64,000 nt of DNA. Source: Antonospora locustae (taxonomy: Eukaryota > Microsporidia). Where the stretch lies: positions 1-64,000 of the forward strand of contig CM017460.1 of assembly GCA_007674295.1 (NCBI GenBank). Direction: 5' to 3'. The notes under the pieces were generated by a model, which was not told the DNA's origin, made no database searches, and was given only the letters and a program-made list of their open reading frames with translations. A program made the position numbers and the translations under genes. Shown one piece after another: positions 30,941-40,241 of the stretch. Positions within the stretch are counted from its first letter, which is position 1; every line of letters begins with the position of its first letter.

Positions 30941-31629
30941 GGCGAGGGCTGCAGCTTACTTTGAAACAGTGCGCGGTTACAAATGGTTCCTGCTTCTGCT
31001 CTTCAGAAATATCGCCGAATTCAAAATGCCTAGCCAAGGTTTTGTGCGCTCTACAAATAGCAGTTGGCTATTCGGTTCTTACGAATATCCTTGCATGCTT
31101 CTTGTACATGTATGCAGCATGCATGTAAGCCCAAGTGCATGTGTTTTCCTACTTGTTAATACCAATTCAAGCCTCCTTTATACCCGTAATCTCGGCTTAT
31201 CAACAATTACTTCATGCCCCCATGGAGAAGGAAGAAAGAAAGGTTGTGTGGAAAATCGACATGTTTAAAATAGTGAAGCTGCTTCTTTCAACATTCGACG
31301 CAGATGCAATGCTGGAGAAGGAAAACATTGTTGCAGATGAACGGGCATTGTAAATACCAAGACATTTTCCATTACATATAATTAAAGCCAGTGCGTGACA
31401 TAAGTAATAGTTTCTCTATGTGCAAGCATTTTTGCAAGTTACATACTCCGCTTGCATATTATGAATCCACAAGTAGCCTGCGTGCTGTATCTTATTCGAC
31501 AGACACAAGAAGCACGGCTTCGCTGCGCCATTCAAGTGCAAAGAACTACTAATGCCTTTAACGGAGTCTTTTTCTGATCGTAAAGATGACAGAAAAAGTC
31601 TCAGGCAAAATGGCATACTGGGAGAGCAT
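30941..31629. other. Intergenic; possible small spliced or broken gene
   Basis: Three overlapping plus-strand frames (30939-31268, 30913-31128, 31135-31353) each look partly protein-like. The middle one ends in a hydrophobic stretch ('TNILACFLYMYAACM'). The last gives 'VVWKIDMFKIVKLLLSTFD' before a stop at 31351-31353. A 'GTAAGC' at about 31119 and a 'TTAATACCAATTCAAG' about 40 bases later could be intron borders joining the second frame to the third, but this is speculation. Nothing is seen after 31360. Confidence 0.3.
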
Positions 31630-32850
31630 TTATTCACTTTTCTTCATTTCATGCTCAATGTACACGAGTCTTTCCTCCAGCGTGGGGTGGGAGTAGTTAA
31701 TCATTGAGTAAAGGGCATCTGGACATATTATCTCCTTGTTGTCTTTGTGAAGCTTGACTAGCGCAGACCCTAAGTCCTTTCCATACCCCATCTGCACTGC
31801 AAAGCCGTCGGCTTGTCTTTCCCACTTTCGGCGCATTGTGTTTGCCACAAGCTTCATGGGAATATCGATGGCCGTCGACATGAACATGAAGTACATGATT
31901 TTGATTATGTCTTCCTCCTTTATCAGGTTTGTCACTAGGTTAAATATGTAGAGATACACAAACTCAGCAACTATGATCATTCCAAGCTGCTTCGGAAGGT
32001 GAAGAAGTTTGGCATGCCCAAACTCGTGACACAGGACAGCTAGAATCTGCCGATCTTCGGCCTTACTCAGCAGCGTATCAAATATCACTATTCTCTTCTC
32101 TTTGAAAAGCCCAGTGAAGTAGGCATTGGAGTGATGGCTTCTGGTTGATCCGTCCATTTTGAGTATCTTCTTGACTTTGAACTTCAGCCTGTCTGCTAGC
32201 TTTTTGATCTCCTCCTTCAGAGGGCCTTCATCCAGCTCCTCGAACCTGTTGAAGAGCGGCTGTACATAGTCTGGATATATAAGCATCATAAATATCTGAA
32301 AGACCACAATAAAGAAGAATACATAGAAGTAAAACGAAACGAACCTGGACATAATCCACAGCACAACGGAAAATGAGGCCATGTTAATCGCTGACGATAT
32401 CATGATGTTCTTTAAAAAGTCTGTAGCAAATATTCTCAGTGTCATTGTGTTGAATCCATGCTTTGCCTCAATGTAGAAGCAGAAGAACAGGCTAAATGGA
32501 ACGTCGATCACATCTAGCACAAGTGAGTACATTGCATAAAAAAGAGCCTGGTTGAGTACCGAGTATGGAAAGCAGAGCATGGAAAGCCCACTAGGAAGCA
32601 ATTTGTAAGCAATCATTCCGCAGTCCACCACAAGCTTAACAAGGTCGTTTACTATTGTAAAATAAAGCTTTTCTAGGTTGTACGACTTGATTTTTTCAAG
32701 TTCTTCTGGGGAAAGGTACTTGGACTCCTTATCTATGTAAATCTTTCTGATCTGTCTTATCTTTAGATACAATGTAAACAGATAGTTCATGATAAATGTT
32801 GTTATGATAAATAGGCTGATCAAATCTAGTGACTCTAATGTTTTCCTCAT
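31630..32850 (-). CDS. STE24: CAAX prenyl protease 1 (Ste24, zinc metalloprotease)
   Basis: 406 residues, with several membrane segments in the N-terminal half ('LISLFIITTFIMNYLFTLYL', 'FYVFFFIVVFQIFMMLI'). The zinc site is 'HEFGHAKLLH' near residue 270, and the third ligand lies in 'ERQADGFAVQMGYG' near residue 345. Family members remove the C-terminal tripeptide of farnesylated CAAX proteins in the ER membrane and also help clear blocked translocons. Slightly shorter than the yeast enzyme (about 450). CCCC lies four bases upstream of the ATG. Confidence 0.95.
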   Translation of the reverse strand: MRKTLESLDLISLFIITTFIMNYLFTLYLKIRQIRKIYIDKESKYLSPEELEKIKSYNLEKLYFTIVNDLVKLVVDCGMIAYKLLPSGLSMLCFPYSVLNQALFYAMYSLVLDVIDVPFSLFFCFYIEAKHGFNTMTLRIFATDFLKNIMISSAINMASFSVVLWIMSRFVSFYFYVFFFIVVFQIFMMLIYPDYVQPLFNRFEELDEGPLKEEIKKLADRLKFKVKKILKMDGSTRSHHSNAYFTGLFKEKRIVIFDTLLSKAEDRQILAVLCHEFGHAKLLHLPKQLGMIIVAEFVYLYIFNLVTNLIKEEDIIKIMYFMFMSTAIDIPMKLVANTMRRKWERQADGFAVQMGYGKDLGSALVKLHKDNKEIICPDALYSMINYSHPTLEERLVYIEHEMKKSE

Positions 32851-32997
32851 TTTAGGGGCGCCGAAAAATATTTTGATATCAAAGTCATTGTGCAGTGATC
32901 TCAGAACGTAACATGCAGCAGGATATTGTTTCTAAATGGCTTGCAGCCTGTTTACAGTAGAAGCTTGTTAATAACAGTGTTATTCACCCATCAATAA

Positions 32998-33456
32998 ATG
33001 AAAGAGACAATAGACCCTCACCAGCTTGAGAAGGATCTGGAGAGCGTTTGTCATCTTCCCAACCTCGAGAGCATTCATGGTTTTATCGGTTCACTGCCGT
33101 ACCAGGACAAGTATGTTTTCATACTCAAGTTGAACCAGGCTCTTATATCCCTCATACTGCTTCAGAAGCACACCAGGAAATGTATGTGGATGCTTATGGA
33201 TGTGCATTCGCATCATGGGTTTCCAATTGAAATCGGGTGGAGCCAGGTTGCCCAACTAGATGATTATCTGAAAGATGAGTGGATGTGGAACGAAATGAAG
33301 CGAAAATGTGCATTTATTCTTGTGGACGACGAGTTCAAGGAGACTCTGAGAAAGATCAAAGAGGAAGTTCAGAACATAAGCATTCAGCTTCAAACACAGG
33401 TAGAAATCAAGCCTTACGATAGGCTCATAGAAAAGATCAAAAGGCAAATGCTTTAG
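32998..33456 (+). CDS. Hypothetical helical protein
   Basis: 152 residues starting at an ATG with CCC 8-10 bases upstream, the housekeeping-type context. Acidic-basic helical sequence ('QLEKDLESVCHLPNLES', 'FKETLRKIKEEVQNISIQLQ') with a possible short coiled coil at the C-terminus. No signal peptide. I do not recognise the family. Confidence 0.65.
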   Translation: MKETIDPHQLEKDLESVCHLPNLESIHGFIGSLPYQDKYVFILKLNQALISLILLQKHTRKCMWMLMDVHSHHGFPIEIGWSQVAQLDDYLKDEWMWNEMKRKCAFILVDDEFKETLRKIKEEVQNISIQLQTQVEIKPYDRLIEKIKRQML

Positions 33457-33848
33457 AAACGTGTATGTTTGTACAAATTCCACAAACATCGATTTAGTCA
33501 TTAGTCTCTCTCAATCTTCTTGAAGGATACAACGCTGCAAGATGCTAGTACACATGTAACTGAATCAAGTGCTACCACTGGAATATGACTACTTTTAGGC
33601 CTAAGCTCCAGTGTAACAAGCGGTACACATAATTCTCAAGAATAAATGACTGTGCAATAGTGGTGGGCAAGTGTATACAGATATCTCGGCAAAATCTTTA
33701 CAAACTCCATGTGGTACATGTCATTTTCAGCTTAGCTACTGGCACTGAATACACTTTGTTATTTCAGGATATATTTCTAACTAAAGTGTGCATTTTCCAA
33801 AAAATGAGAGATAGACCAGAAACAAACAAAGAAGCATCCCTTCTAAGC

Positions 33849-35714
33849 ATGGGGTTGTTACGTTCTGTGAAAACCACAGACTGGGAAATGTTGTTGAAAG
33901 AAAAGGAGAAAATAAAGCTGAACGGTATTTCTCAGTTTGCACGTATGTACAGAAAATACAGGCACACAACTACAGGTAGTTATTGGGGCGACGAAATGGA
34001 GTTTATGATATGCACCAAAAGAGACAGGTACTATCTGGTTTTGTGCAACGAGTATCTTTTCACACAGAACATCTTTTCGAATCAGGCTCTCTCTATCGAG
34101 TACGCCAGATATATGCTGGAGATAATGCCTGAGGCACCATTTGAGATGACTTTAGAAAGTCTTCTGAACTTTGAGAGAAGCCTTGAGAACAGAAGAACAC
34201 AGCTCTGGACTCAACTCGATCAAGCTGTTTTCGGCAGTTTTCCTCTCTTTATGAGCAGCTTTCCCAATCTGAAAGATTGCTACCTATCTGTGAATGCCAC
34301 TGATGGAGATTACGGTGTAGACGATGCAGCAGGAAAACGATTGCAGGATGATGCCACGATGTCTCTTACATACAACATAACGCAGTCAACTGTTTTTCCC
34401 GACAATGCCATTTCCAGACACTGTAGATTTATCTCATTTACGAAAAATGTCATAAAGAGGAGAGGAAAGCCAGTGGAGGGGTATGTAAGAATAATGAAGG
34501 ATATCAACACACAAGATACTGGCAACAAAGAGAAAGACGCTATACTCATAGACTCTATGGGTCAAGGAATGGGATGCTGCAGCCTGCAGGTGACAATACA
34601 GTACCAAGACCTAGATCAGGCACGGCTTCAGTACGATACGCTAGGTGTTCTTGCGCCCCTAATGCTTCGAATGAGCAGATCAACAGCTGTGGCAAACGGG
34701 TATCTTCTTAACACAGAGACAAGGTGGAACATCGTTGGATTTTCAGTGGATTGCAGAACAAGCTCAGAGAGAATGTGTGAGTATGAAAAGTCAGGCTATG
34801 AGATGGATTGTAAAGAGGAATGCAGCAGACATATCAGAAAAAGCAGGTTTTCGTCTATAGACATGTTTATAGCGCAAAATAAGATGAATAGAAGCGAATA
34901 CAACGATGTTTACGTTCCAAACATCGCGAACTTCGTAGAAACACTTGTTTCGCATGGCGTAGACTTTCTCATGTCAAAGCACATAGGCTCTATGTTTGTG
35001 CGAGATCCTCTTCTCACATACGAACCGCCCGCCCAAAATTCAGACCGCCAGACGCATGACTACACAGACGATTTTGAGAACATACAAACCACTAACTGGA
35101 GATCTGTGCGTTTAAAAGTTCCATCTGGTTCAGAAAATCGCTACAATGGGTGGAAGGTTGAGTTCAGAACAATGGAGATTCAGCCAACGTCCTTTGAAAA
35201 CGCTGCATTTGTGATTTTTGTTATTTTGCTAAGCAGAGCATCCATACATTATGGGTTCAATCTGTACATCCCCATGTCTCTAGTTGAGCACAACTTCGTC
35301 CAAGCAAGTAGGCTAAACAGAACTCCAGATGATTTCCATTCAGACCTGCAGCCCGACTCTGTTTTATTTTACTACCGGACAAACATATATGACAGTGGTC
35401 CCCCCCAAATCAGCAAAGGAACACTGAATGATATATTCAACGGCAATGAAAGCTATGAGGGACTCCTGAGTGTTGTATGGCGGTATGTCGACGAGGTTTT
35501 CATGACAAAAGGGCTAGACAGATACCTTGACTTTATTGCCCAAAAATGCAGTGGAAAGTATATTGCGGTGAGTGAGTATGTAAGGAAGTTCATTATGAAT
35601 CACAGCATGTACAAAAGGGACTCGGTTGTGCATAGAGAAATAATAGACGACCTAATTTCACACATAAAGGATATCGAAGAGAAAAACGATCCTTCGTACC
35701 TAGCAGCTAGCTGA
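33849..35714 (+). CDS. GSH1: Glutamate-cysteine ligase catalytic subunit (gamma-glutamylcysteine synthetase)
   Basis: 621 residues from the ATG at 33849 (MGLLRSVKTTDWE), which matches the MGLL start of the animal/fungal family; the frame is open upstream but without an ATG in good context. Marks of the eukaryotic family: 'YWGDEMEFMI' near residue 43, 'MGQGMGCCSLQVTIQYQD', 'LGVLAPLMLRMSRSTAV', 'TRWNIVGFSVDCR' and 'HIGSMFVRDPL'. Length is close to human GCLC (637). It makes gamma-glutamylcysteine, the first step of glutathione synthesis, in the cytosol. No glutathione synthetase is in this window. Retention of this step is notable in a reduced parasite genome. Confidence 0.93.
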   Translation: MGLLRSVKTTDWEMLLKEKEKIKLNGISQFARMYRKYRHTTTGSYWGDEMEFMICTKRDRYYLVLCNEYLFTQNIFSNQALSIEYARYMLEIMPEAPFEMTLESLLNFERSLENRRTQLWTQLDQAVFGSFPLFMSSFPNLKDCYLSVNATDGDYGVDDAAGKRLQDDATMSLTYNITQSTVFPDNAISRHCRFISFTKNVIKRRGKPVEGYVRIMKDINTQDTGNKEKDAILIDSMGQGMGCCSLQVTIQYQDLDQARLQYDTLGVLAPLMLRMSRSTAVANGYLLNTETRWNIVGFSVDCRTSSERMCEYEKSGYEMDCKEECSRHIRKSRFSSIDMFIAQNKMNRSEYNDVYVPNIANFVETLVSHGVDFLMSKHIGSMFVRDPLLTYEPPAQNSDRQTHDYTDDFENIQTTNWRSVRLKVPSGSENRYNGWKVEFRTMEIQPTSFENAAFVIFVILLSRASIHYGFNLYIPMSLVEHNFVQASRLNRTPDDFHSDLQPDSVLFYYRTNIYDSGPPQISKGTLNDIFNGNESYEGLLSVVWRYVDEVFMTKGLDRYLDFIAQKCSGKYIAVSEYVRKFIMNHSMYKRDSVVHREIIDDLISHIKDIEEKNDPSYLAAS

Positions 35715-35837
35715 ATGCTCATCTAAAATCCTTGTATTATACGGCAAACTGGTGGTCGATAGCAACGTGACTGTCGTTGAGCTTTTTCTTCATTTCTGAT
35801 CGTTCTTCTATATACAAACCAATTTCCAACCCATAAA

Positions 35838-36121
35838 ATGGTAAGTGAAAACAGCTAATTGCAAAGTCCAGGGGAACAAAGAAAGTAGGAATAGTTGGAA
35901 AGTACGGTGTCAGATATGGCTCTTCGCTTCGCAAGAGAATTAAGGCAATCGAGATATCGCAGCACGCAAAGTACGAATGCAAGGCCTGCGGTAAAACTAG
36001 TGTGAAGCGGGAGGTTGTCGGTATTTGGAAATGTAAGGCCTGTGCATTTACTTTTGCAGGTGGCGCATTTGCGCCAACAACATCTGCAGGAGCTCATTCA
36101 AACAGCATAACAAGGCAATAA
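35838..36121 (+). CDS. RPL43: 60S ribosomal protein eL43 (L37a), with one intron
   Basis: Exon 1 is only the ATG (35838-35840). Exon 2 runs 35867-36121. The 85-residue product begins [15 protein letters not shown], matching the family start, and contains the zinc ribbon 'CKACGK' and 'CKACAF' and the segment '[10 protein letters not shown]'. The frame is closed unless the 26 bases after the ATG are removed, which is why the gene is easily missed. CCC is found six to eight bases before the ATG. Structural component of the large ribosomal subunit. Confidence 0.93.
35841..35866 (+). other. 26-nt spliceosomal intron in eL43
   Basis: Begins GTAAGT immediately after the start codon and ends AAAG. 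A candidate branch site, GCTAAT, lies close to the acceptor. Removing exactly these bases joins ATG to TCC and yields the family N-terminus; the intron length is not a multiple of three, so its removal is required. Confidence 0.85.
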
Positions 36122-36243
36122 TAAATGCTCTTGCGCCAGTGATTGTGCTGTTCAATAGTTCTGTATTCTAGGAAATCTAAAACACATCTGATACATATGA
36201 AACCTGTAATGACAAAGCTTATAAGGACCAGCATTGAAATTTC

Positions 36244-36882
36244 ATGCTTGTTTACTTACTGCTAGCCTCGTCCAAAGTTCTGTTTCCGCACCTTGAAGGA
36301 AACACAAGTCTCTACTCTACAGGAGACCCTGGTCTTCTTCTTGTCAACGTCAAATATCCAGACAAACCGCTGACGCTCTTTGACTACGTGAGAAAGAAAC
36401 AGAACGTGTTACCTGTGGGTCTTCACGCAGTTGACGATGATGTGCTCAGATTTCAAGTATGGCACACGTATTATGAAGACAGAGGAAAGAAGTTTTGGCT
36501 TGAGCTTGAGTATGACCAGAGCATAAAAGTAAACCCAGGAGGCAACATGCTCCAGGGATATCGTGGAAGAACCGACTCTCCTTCAATGAATGCTGTTATG
36601 ATAAACGACAGATACTTCAAGATTGTATCCGGGGGGCTATGTTTGGAGGTTGAAACTACAAAGAGTGTGTACAGAGACGCGTATCCTCTCAAGTTCAGGC
36701 GCTGTGCAGATGTCGATCTACAAGCCTTCACGTTCGTGAGCAAGATGAAAGCTCTGTGCGTCTTGCAGAATGAGTTGTGTCCAAACGACAAGGACGACGT
36801 GTATGCAGCAGAGGCGATAGCATTGAACAGGCTGTTGCATTTTGCAGCACTTGCACCTGTCGATAGATCCGATACGCACTAG
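36244..36882 (+). CDS. Secreted beta-trefoil (ricin-B-like) protein 1
   Basis: 212 residues. Short hydrophobic signal (MLVYLLLASSKVLF). The array block is visible as 'YFKIVSGGLCLEVE', then 'LKFRRCADVD' and 'AFTFV', preceded by 'FWLELEYD'. It has a short tail without low complexity ('CPNDKDDVYAAEAIALNR'). This is the first of ten co-oriented secreted genes. A 'TTATAAGG' lies about 20 bases upstream of the ATG; no CCC is seen near the ATG. Sugar binding cannot be assumed, since the repeats are strongly diverged. Confidence 0.75.
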   Translation: MLVYLLLASSKVLFPHLEGNTSLYSTGDPGLLLVNVKYPDKPLTLFDYVRKKQNVLPVGLHAVDDDVLRFQVWHTYYEDRGKKFWLELEYDQSIKVNPGGNMLQGYRGRTDSPSMNAVMINDRYFKIVSGGLCLEVETTKSVYRDAYPLKFRRCADVDLQAFTFVSKMKALCVLQNELCPNDKDDVYAAEAIALNRLLHFAALAPVDRSDTH

Positions 36883-37423
36883 GGCCAAAATAAACGACTG
36901 TTGCTCTTATCTGCTTGAATGCACATGTAGTAGTCTTCACTTTGCCAATGGTGTGCTCACATTCATGCCACTAGCGAATAACCACAAGAACGGCTTTTGC
37001 GTGCGTTTACACACATGCACAAAAAGTTTTGCTGGACCAGATAGAATGAATTTTATGAATATACCAACCTAAAACTAGAAAACAGATACGCATCTCTTTC
37101 AATAGAAACTGACACTAAAAAGCTAAGCGTTGTGCTACAATGCAGGACAGATGAATTGCTAGATTGCAAAATGCTATGCTTCCTGTATGAGAAGCAGTGT
37201 GGTTTATTCTGCACAGAGGACCAACATATAGGTCGCTTTGGAATTAAAACTCAAACACCTGAAACATATTCTCCACAACACCTATAGACTGACAACTGCT
37301 ATTTGTATTTGCACTGATGAAATACAAAACAGGTTCTATTTCTCACTGAGTGCAGACGAACCAATCTTATCTTCTGAATGCTGAAACAACCATTCTGTAT
37401 GTAGAATATAAGGTAAACTTTCT
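36883..37423. other. Intergenic, nothing recognised
   Basis: AT-richer spacer. A short frame at 36842-37072 has no features. 'ATATAAGG' near 37407 may be the TATA-like element of the next gene. Confidence 0.5.
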
Positions 37424-38578
37424 ATGTTAAGAATGCTCTTGTTTGTGTTTATATGCACGCTGTATTCAGAAAATACTAACGGAAAGATTAACGAGATCTC
37501 ATATTTCTTAGATAAAGACCTCCACATTCTTTTCTCCGCATACATGCACATGGAGCTTGCGGAAAAGACAGTGACAGGCGAGATTAGTGGTGTAAACCGG
37601 CTTGTGGATGCCCGAGAATTCAAATACGATGATAGAGTCACCATAACAAAGAATGGTCCCGGGTATGAAATCAAAATAGGAAAGTCTAAGATTTGCAGAA
37701 ACAAGACGGATGTTGTGAAATGCCAAGACGGCAGTAGTGTTTGGAACATAGAGCCAAGAACGTTTGGATTTAACATATCCCAGGACGGACTTTGTATAAC
37801 ACAGATTGATGAGAATCCTCTCAAGCTCAAGCGATGCACTGGTGAGGACGACCAACTTTTTACCTTTAAGGTAGCTGGCGGGCGAGACAGATGCGAAGAA
37901 GCTGCACTTTTTGATGATGAGGGCCGTGTTGAAAAGAAGATGATAATTCCAGACATTCACATTTACCCTGTGTCTGACGTGCACGAAATGGGCCATAGTG
38001 AAAGTATTCGCACCTCTGAATACAGCATTGCGAGTAGTTCAGACGCATTAGACTATGAAACAACTACAGAAAAAGAGACCATTCCTGAAATACGGAGCCG
38101 CCAAAAAACCCCGGTAATAATACACGAACACAGAGATTCTGATTTTGTTCTACCAAGACGCAAGATAAGAATCCTCAGAAATGCTTACATAAATCGTGAG
38201 CATAGCAAAAATCACGATGTACTTCCGAAGCACGCTCTAAAGCGCCACAGAGAAGTACCTGTATTTCACAGGCACATAATACGCAAAGACACATTGCCAA
38301 CACACAGGTACATTAGCCCGTCTTATGGAAACTTCAGTCCTCGAAGACAAAAGAGTAGCGATGACTCTCAAAAGTCAGTTAAAGTGAGTCTAGATTTAGA
38401 AAATAACGATTTGAATCTGCATTTGCATGATGATCCGTCTTTTTCAGATGACTTACATTTACAAAAGGCACCAGGCGTGTTTGTAGAACGGCGCAAGCAC
38501 ACAAAATACAAGCACAGAAAGGAAAACATGTACTTAGAGAGAGGTGTTAGAAACACTGACAAGTTTTTGTTTCAATAA
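37424..38578 (+). CDS. Secreted beta-trefoil-like protein 2 with charged tail
   Basis: 384 residues. Signal peptide MLRMLLFVFICTLYSENTNG. Residues about 25-150 form the globular domain ('SKICRNKTDVVKCQ', 'VWNIEPRTFGFNI', 'GLCITQIDE', 'LKLKRCTGED', 'LFTFKV'). The rest is a low-complexity, Ser/His/Arg-rich tail with repeated basic clusters ('VLPRRKIRILR', 'ERRKHTKYKHRKEN'). The globular part is closest to the next gene (38749), which has the same 'K-x-C-x-R...VKC' spacing. Presumably exported by the parasite; partner unknown. Confidence 0.78.
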   Translation: MLRMLLFVFICTLYSENTNGKINEISYFLDKDLHILFSAYMHMELAEKTVTGEISGVNRLVDAREFKYDDRVTITKNGPGYEIKIGKSKICRNKTDVVKCQDGSSVWNIEPRTFGFNISQDGLCITQIDENPLKLKRCTGEDDQLFTFKVAGGRDRCEEAALFDDEGRVEKKMIIPDIHIYPVSDVHEMGHSESIRTSEYSIASSSDALDYETTTEKETIPEIRSRQKTPVIIHEHRDSDFVLPRRKIRILRNAYINREHSKNHDVLPKHALKRHREVPVFHRHIIRKDTLPTHRYISPSYGNFSPRRQKSSDDSQKSVKVSLDLENNDLNLHLHDDPSFSDDLHLQKAPGVFVERRKHTKYKHRKENMYLERGVRNTDKFLFQ

Positions 38579-38748
38579 AATGTAAAATGAGCACACTTTC
38601 ATACTGGAAAAAAACAGGAGCTTGTCTGCGTGCTTTGGCCAAAAGCCACGCTCTGCAAATATGCGTCACTGTGTGTTGTGTGAAACTGTTTTGTATTTGA
38701 AACTACTGGTTATATATGCACCCCTGAGCAACAACTAGTCATCTTATA

Positions 38749-39477
38749 ATGATAATCATTCTGTATGCTCTCACTGTTTTTTCAGAACACATAGACGATA
38801 TCATAAATAAAGAGTTAAGAATCGTGTTTCCATCATATTTGGAGTACTTTCTAGCAGACAATATGAGAGACCTTGGCGACGAGCCATTTGTTGTTGTAAG
38901 TGAGGATTCATACACAAGTGCCTTAAGCTACGTATCAAAGCTTCAGAGAGACGGCCGAATGTTTGCAATAACTGTTGGTGAGTGGAAGGTGTGCGAGAGA
39001 AGCAAGCGCATAGTCAAATGCGATGCAGAGACTGATCTGTGGGAGGTAAGACCGGTGAAATATGGATTTAACATTGTTAGAAACGAGAACTGCGTGACAT
39101 TTGGCGAAGAGGGCCTCGTGATGATGCCCTGTACGATGTCTAAGAGACAGGTTGTTGATTTTCAAGTTATTCCTGAGATACTTCAATGCTTTGAACGGTC
39201 AGGAAACCTGCTGGAGCCACCAGCTACGAACGAAGAGAGGCGATTGAGAAGGCTTCTAGGCAGAAAAATGAAAAGGCCAAGTCCAGCACTTGTGAATGAG
39301 ATTAATAGGGCAAACATAGCGCCAAAAACATTTGAGGATTTTTTGAAAAAGATGAGATTTGACAGAAAGAAGATGGAAAGGGCACAAGATACACTCAAGA
39401 AGCTCTGGGAAAAAACCTACATGAAAAAGCTACCTGGAATGTGGAAGGGAGGATGGTCCAAGCTATTTTGCACTTAG
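38749..39477 (+). CDS. Secreted beta-trefoil-like protein 3
   Basis: 242 residues. Signal MIIILYALTVFSEH. The domain parallels the preceding gene: 'ELRIVFPSYLEYFLAD' matches 'DLHILFSAYMHMELAE', and 'WKVCERSKRIVKCD' matches 'SKICRNKTDVVKC'. These are followed by 'LWEVRPVKYGFNI', 'NCVTFGEEG', 'LVMMPCTM' and 'VDFQVI'. The C-terminal 70 residues are basic and helical ('FLKKMRFDRKKMERAQDTLK'). It appears to be a tandem duplicate of 37424-38578 whose tail has been replaced. Confidence 0.78.
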   Translation: MIIILYALTVFSEHIDDIINKELRIVFPSYLEYFLADNMRDLGDEPFVVVSEDSYTSALSYVSKLQRDGRMFAITVGEWKVCERSKRIVKCDAETDLWEVRPVKYGFNIVRNENCVTFGEEGLVMMPCTMSKRQVVDFQVIPEILQCFERSGNLLEPPATNEERRLRRLLGRKMKRPSPALVNEINRANIAPKTFEDFLKKMRFDRKKMERAQDTLKKLWEKTYMKKLPGMWKGGWSKLFCT

Positions 39478-39606
39478 CATGTGCTTTGTCTACAAGTGCA
39501 ACGCTTTTTGAAAAACACAAAGTACGACTGGAACACAGAAGTTTTATGTAAGAACATGCAATACTGAAACAAAAATTTGCATTAAAGGCAGAGGTTTTAC
39601 ATTTAA

Positions 39607-40161
39607 ATGCTCTTTATTTTTGCTTTCCTACTATGTCTAGTGCACTCGGACCTTATTCGCCTGAAGTTTGTTGCAAACAACCATCTGTACTTGGCCCTGG
39701 ACAGAACATTCCTTGCTGAACCAAAGTTTGTTCCCGTGAGCAGACACTGGACACAGGTGCTTCCCAACTATTGCGGAGTTGCATCCAGAAGAAACATCGA
39801 CAATAACTTCAACGAGCTTTTCTTCTGTGGCTTCAAAATGTGCTATGACGAAGGCCAAAACACCGTGCGCGGGTGCAAGGGAAACGAACATGACACGATG
39901 TGGGAGCTTGTTCTCGTGGACGATAACACATATGTGATAAAGAACAGTGAAAATTGTATAACGCTCATAGGAGAGTCAAGAGTGGAAATGAAGAGGTGCT
40001 CTACGAAGAATATCGAACAAATGTTTATCGTTGAGCCATACGACAGAAAAAAACCCATACGAGTCGACACAGACGTGCCACTAGCTGTTCGTGAGCTGAA
40101 CATACGCAACCAGATGAGAGCAAACGAAGAGTTCTTCAGAAGAGAGTCGCTTCTTGTATAG
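39607..40161 (+). CDS. Secreted beta-trefoil-like protein 4
   Basis: 184 residues, the smallest member. Signal MLFIFAFLLCLVHS. The array block is 'TMWELVLVDDN', 'YVIKNSENCITLIGE', 'VEMKRCSTKN' and 'QMFIVE'. An upstream pair of cysteines ('FKMCYDEG', 'VRGCKG') matches the 'KxC...C' pair of proteins 2 and 3. There is almost no tail (about 35 residues), so it approximates the bare domain of the family. It converges with Nse4 (40242-41027). Confidence 0.75.
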   Translation: MLFIFAFLLCLVHSDLIRLKFVANNHLYLALDRTFLAEPKFVPVSRHWTQVLPNYCGVASRRNIDNNFNELFFCGFKMCYDEGQNTVRGCKGNEHDTMWELVLVDDNTYVIKNSENCITLIGESRVEMKRCSTKNIEQMFIVEPYDRKKPIRVDTDVPLAVRELNIRNQMRANEEFFRRESLLV

Positions 40162-40241
40162 CCTGTTCTTTCTCCACGTACCGGCCTACAGATAGAATGG
40201 GCTTTCTTTGCTACCATGTATGCTATTCGTACTCAAAAGCC

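Noticed and set aside
33481..33720. Minus-strand protein-like stretch ending 'SFKKIERD'
   Set aside because: No ATG in frame and only about 44 open codons, which is expected by chance; a join to an upstream frame would need an unsupported intron.
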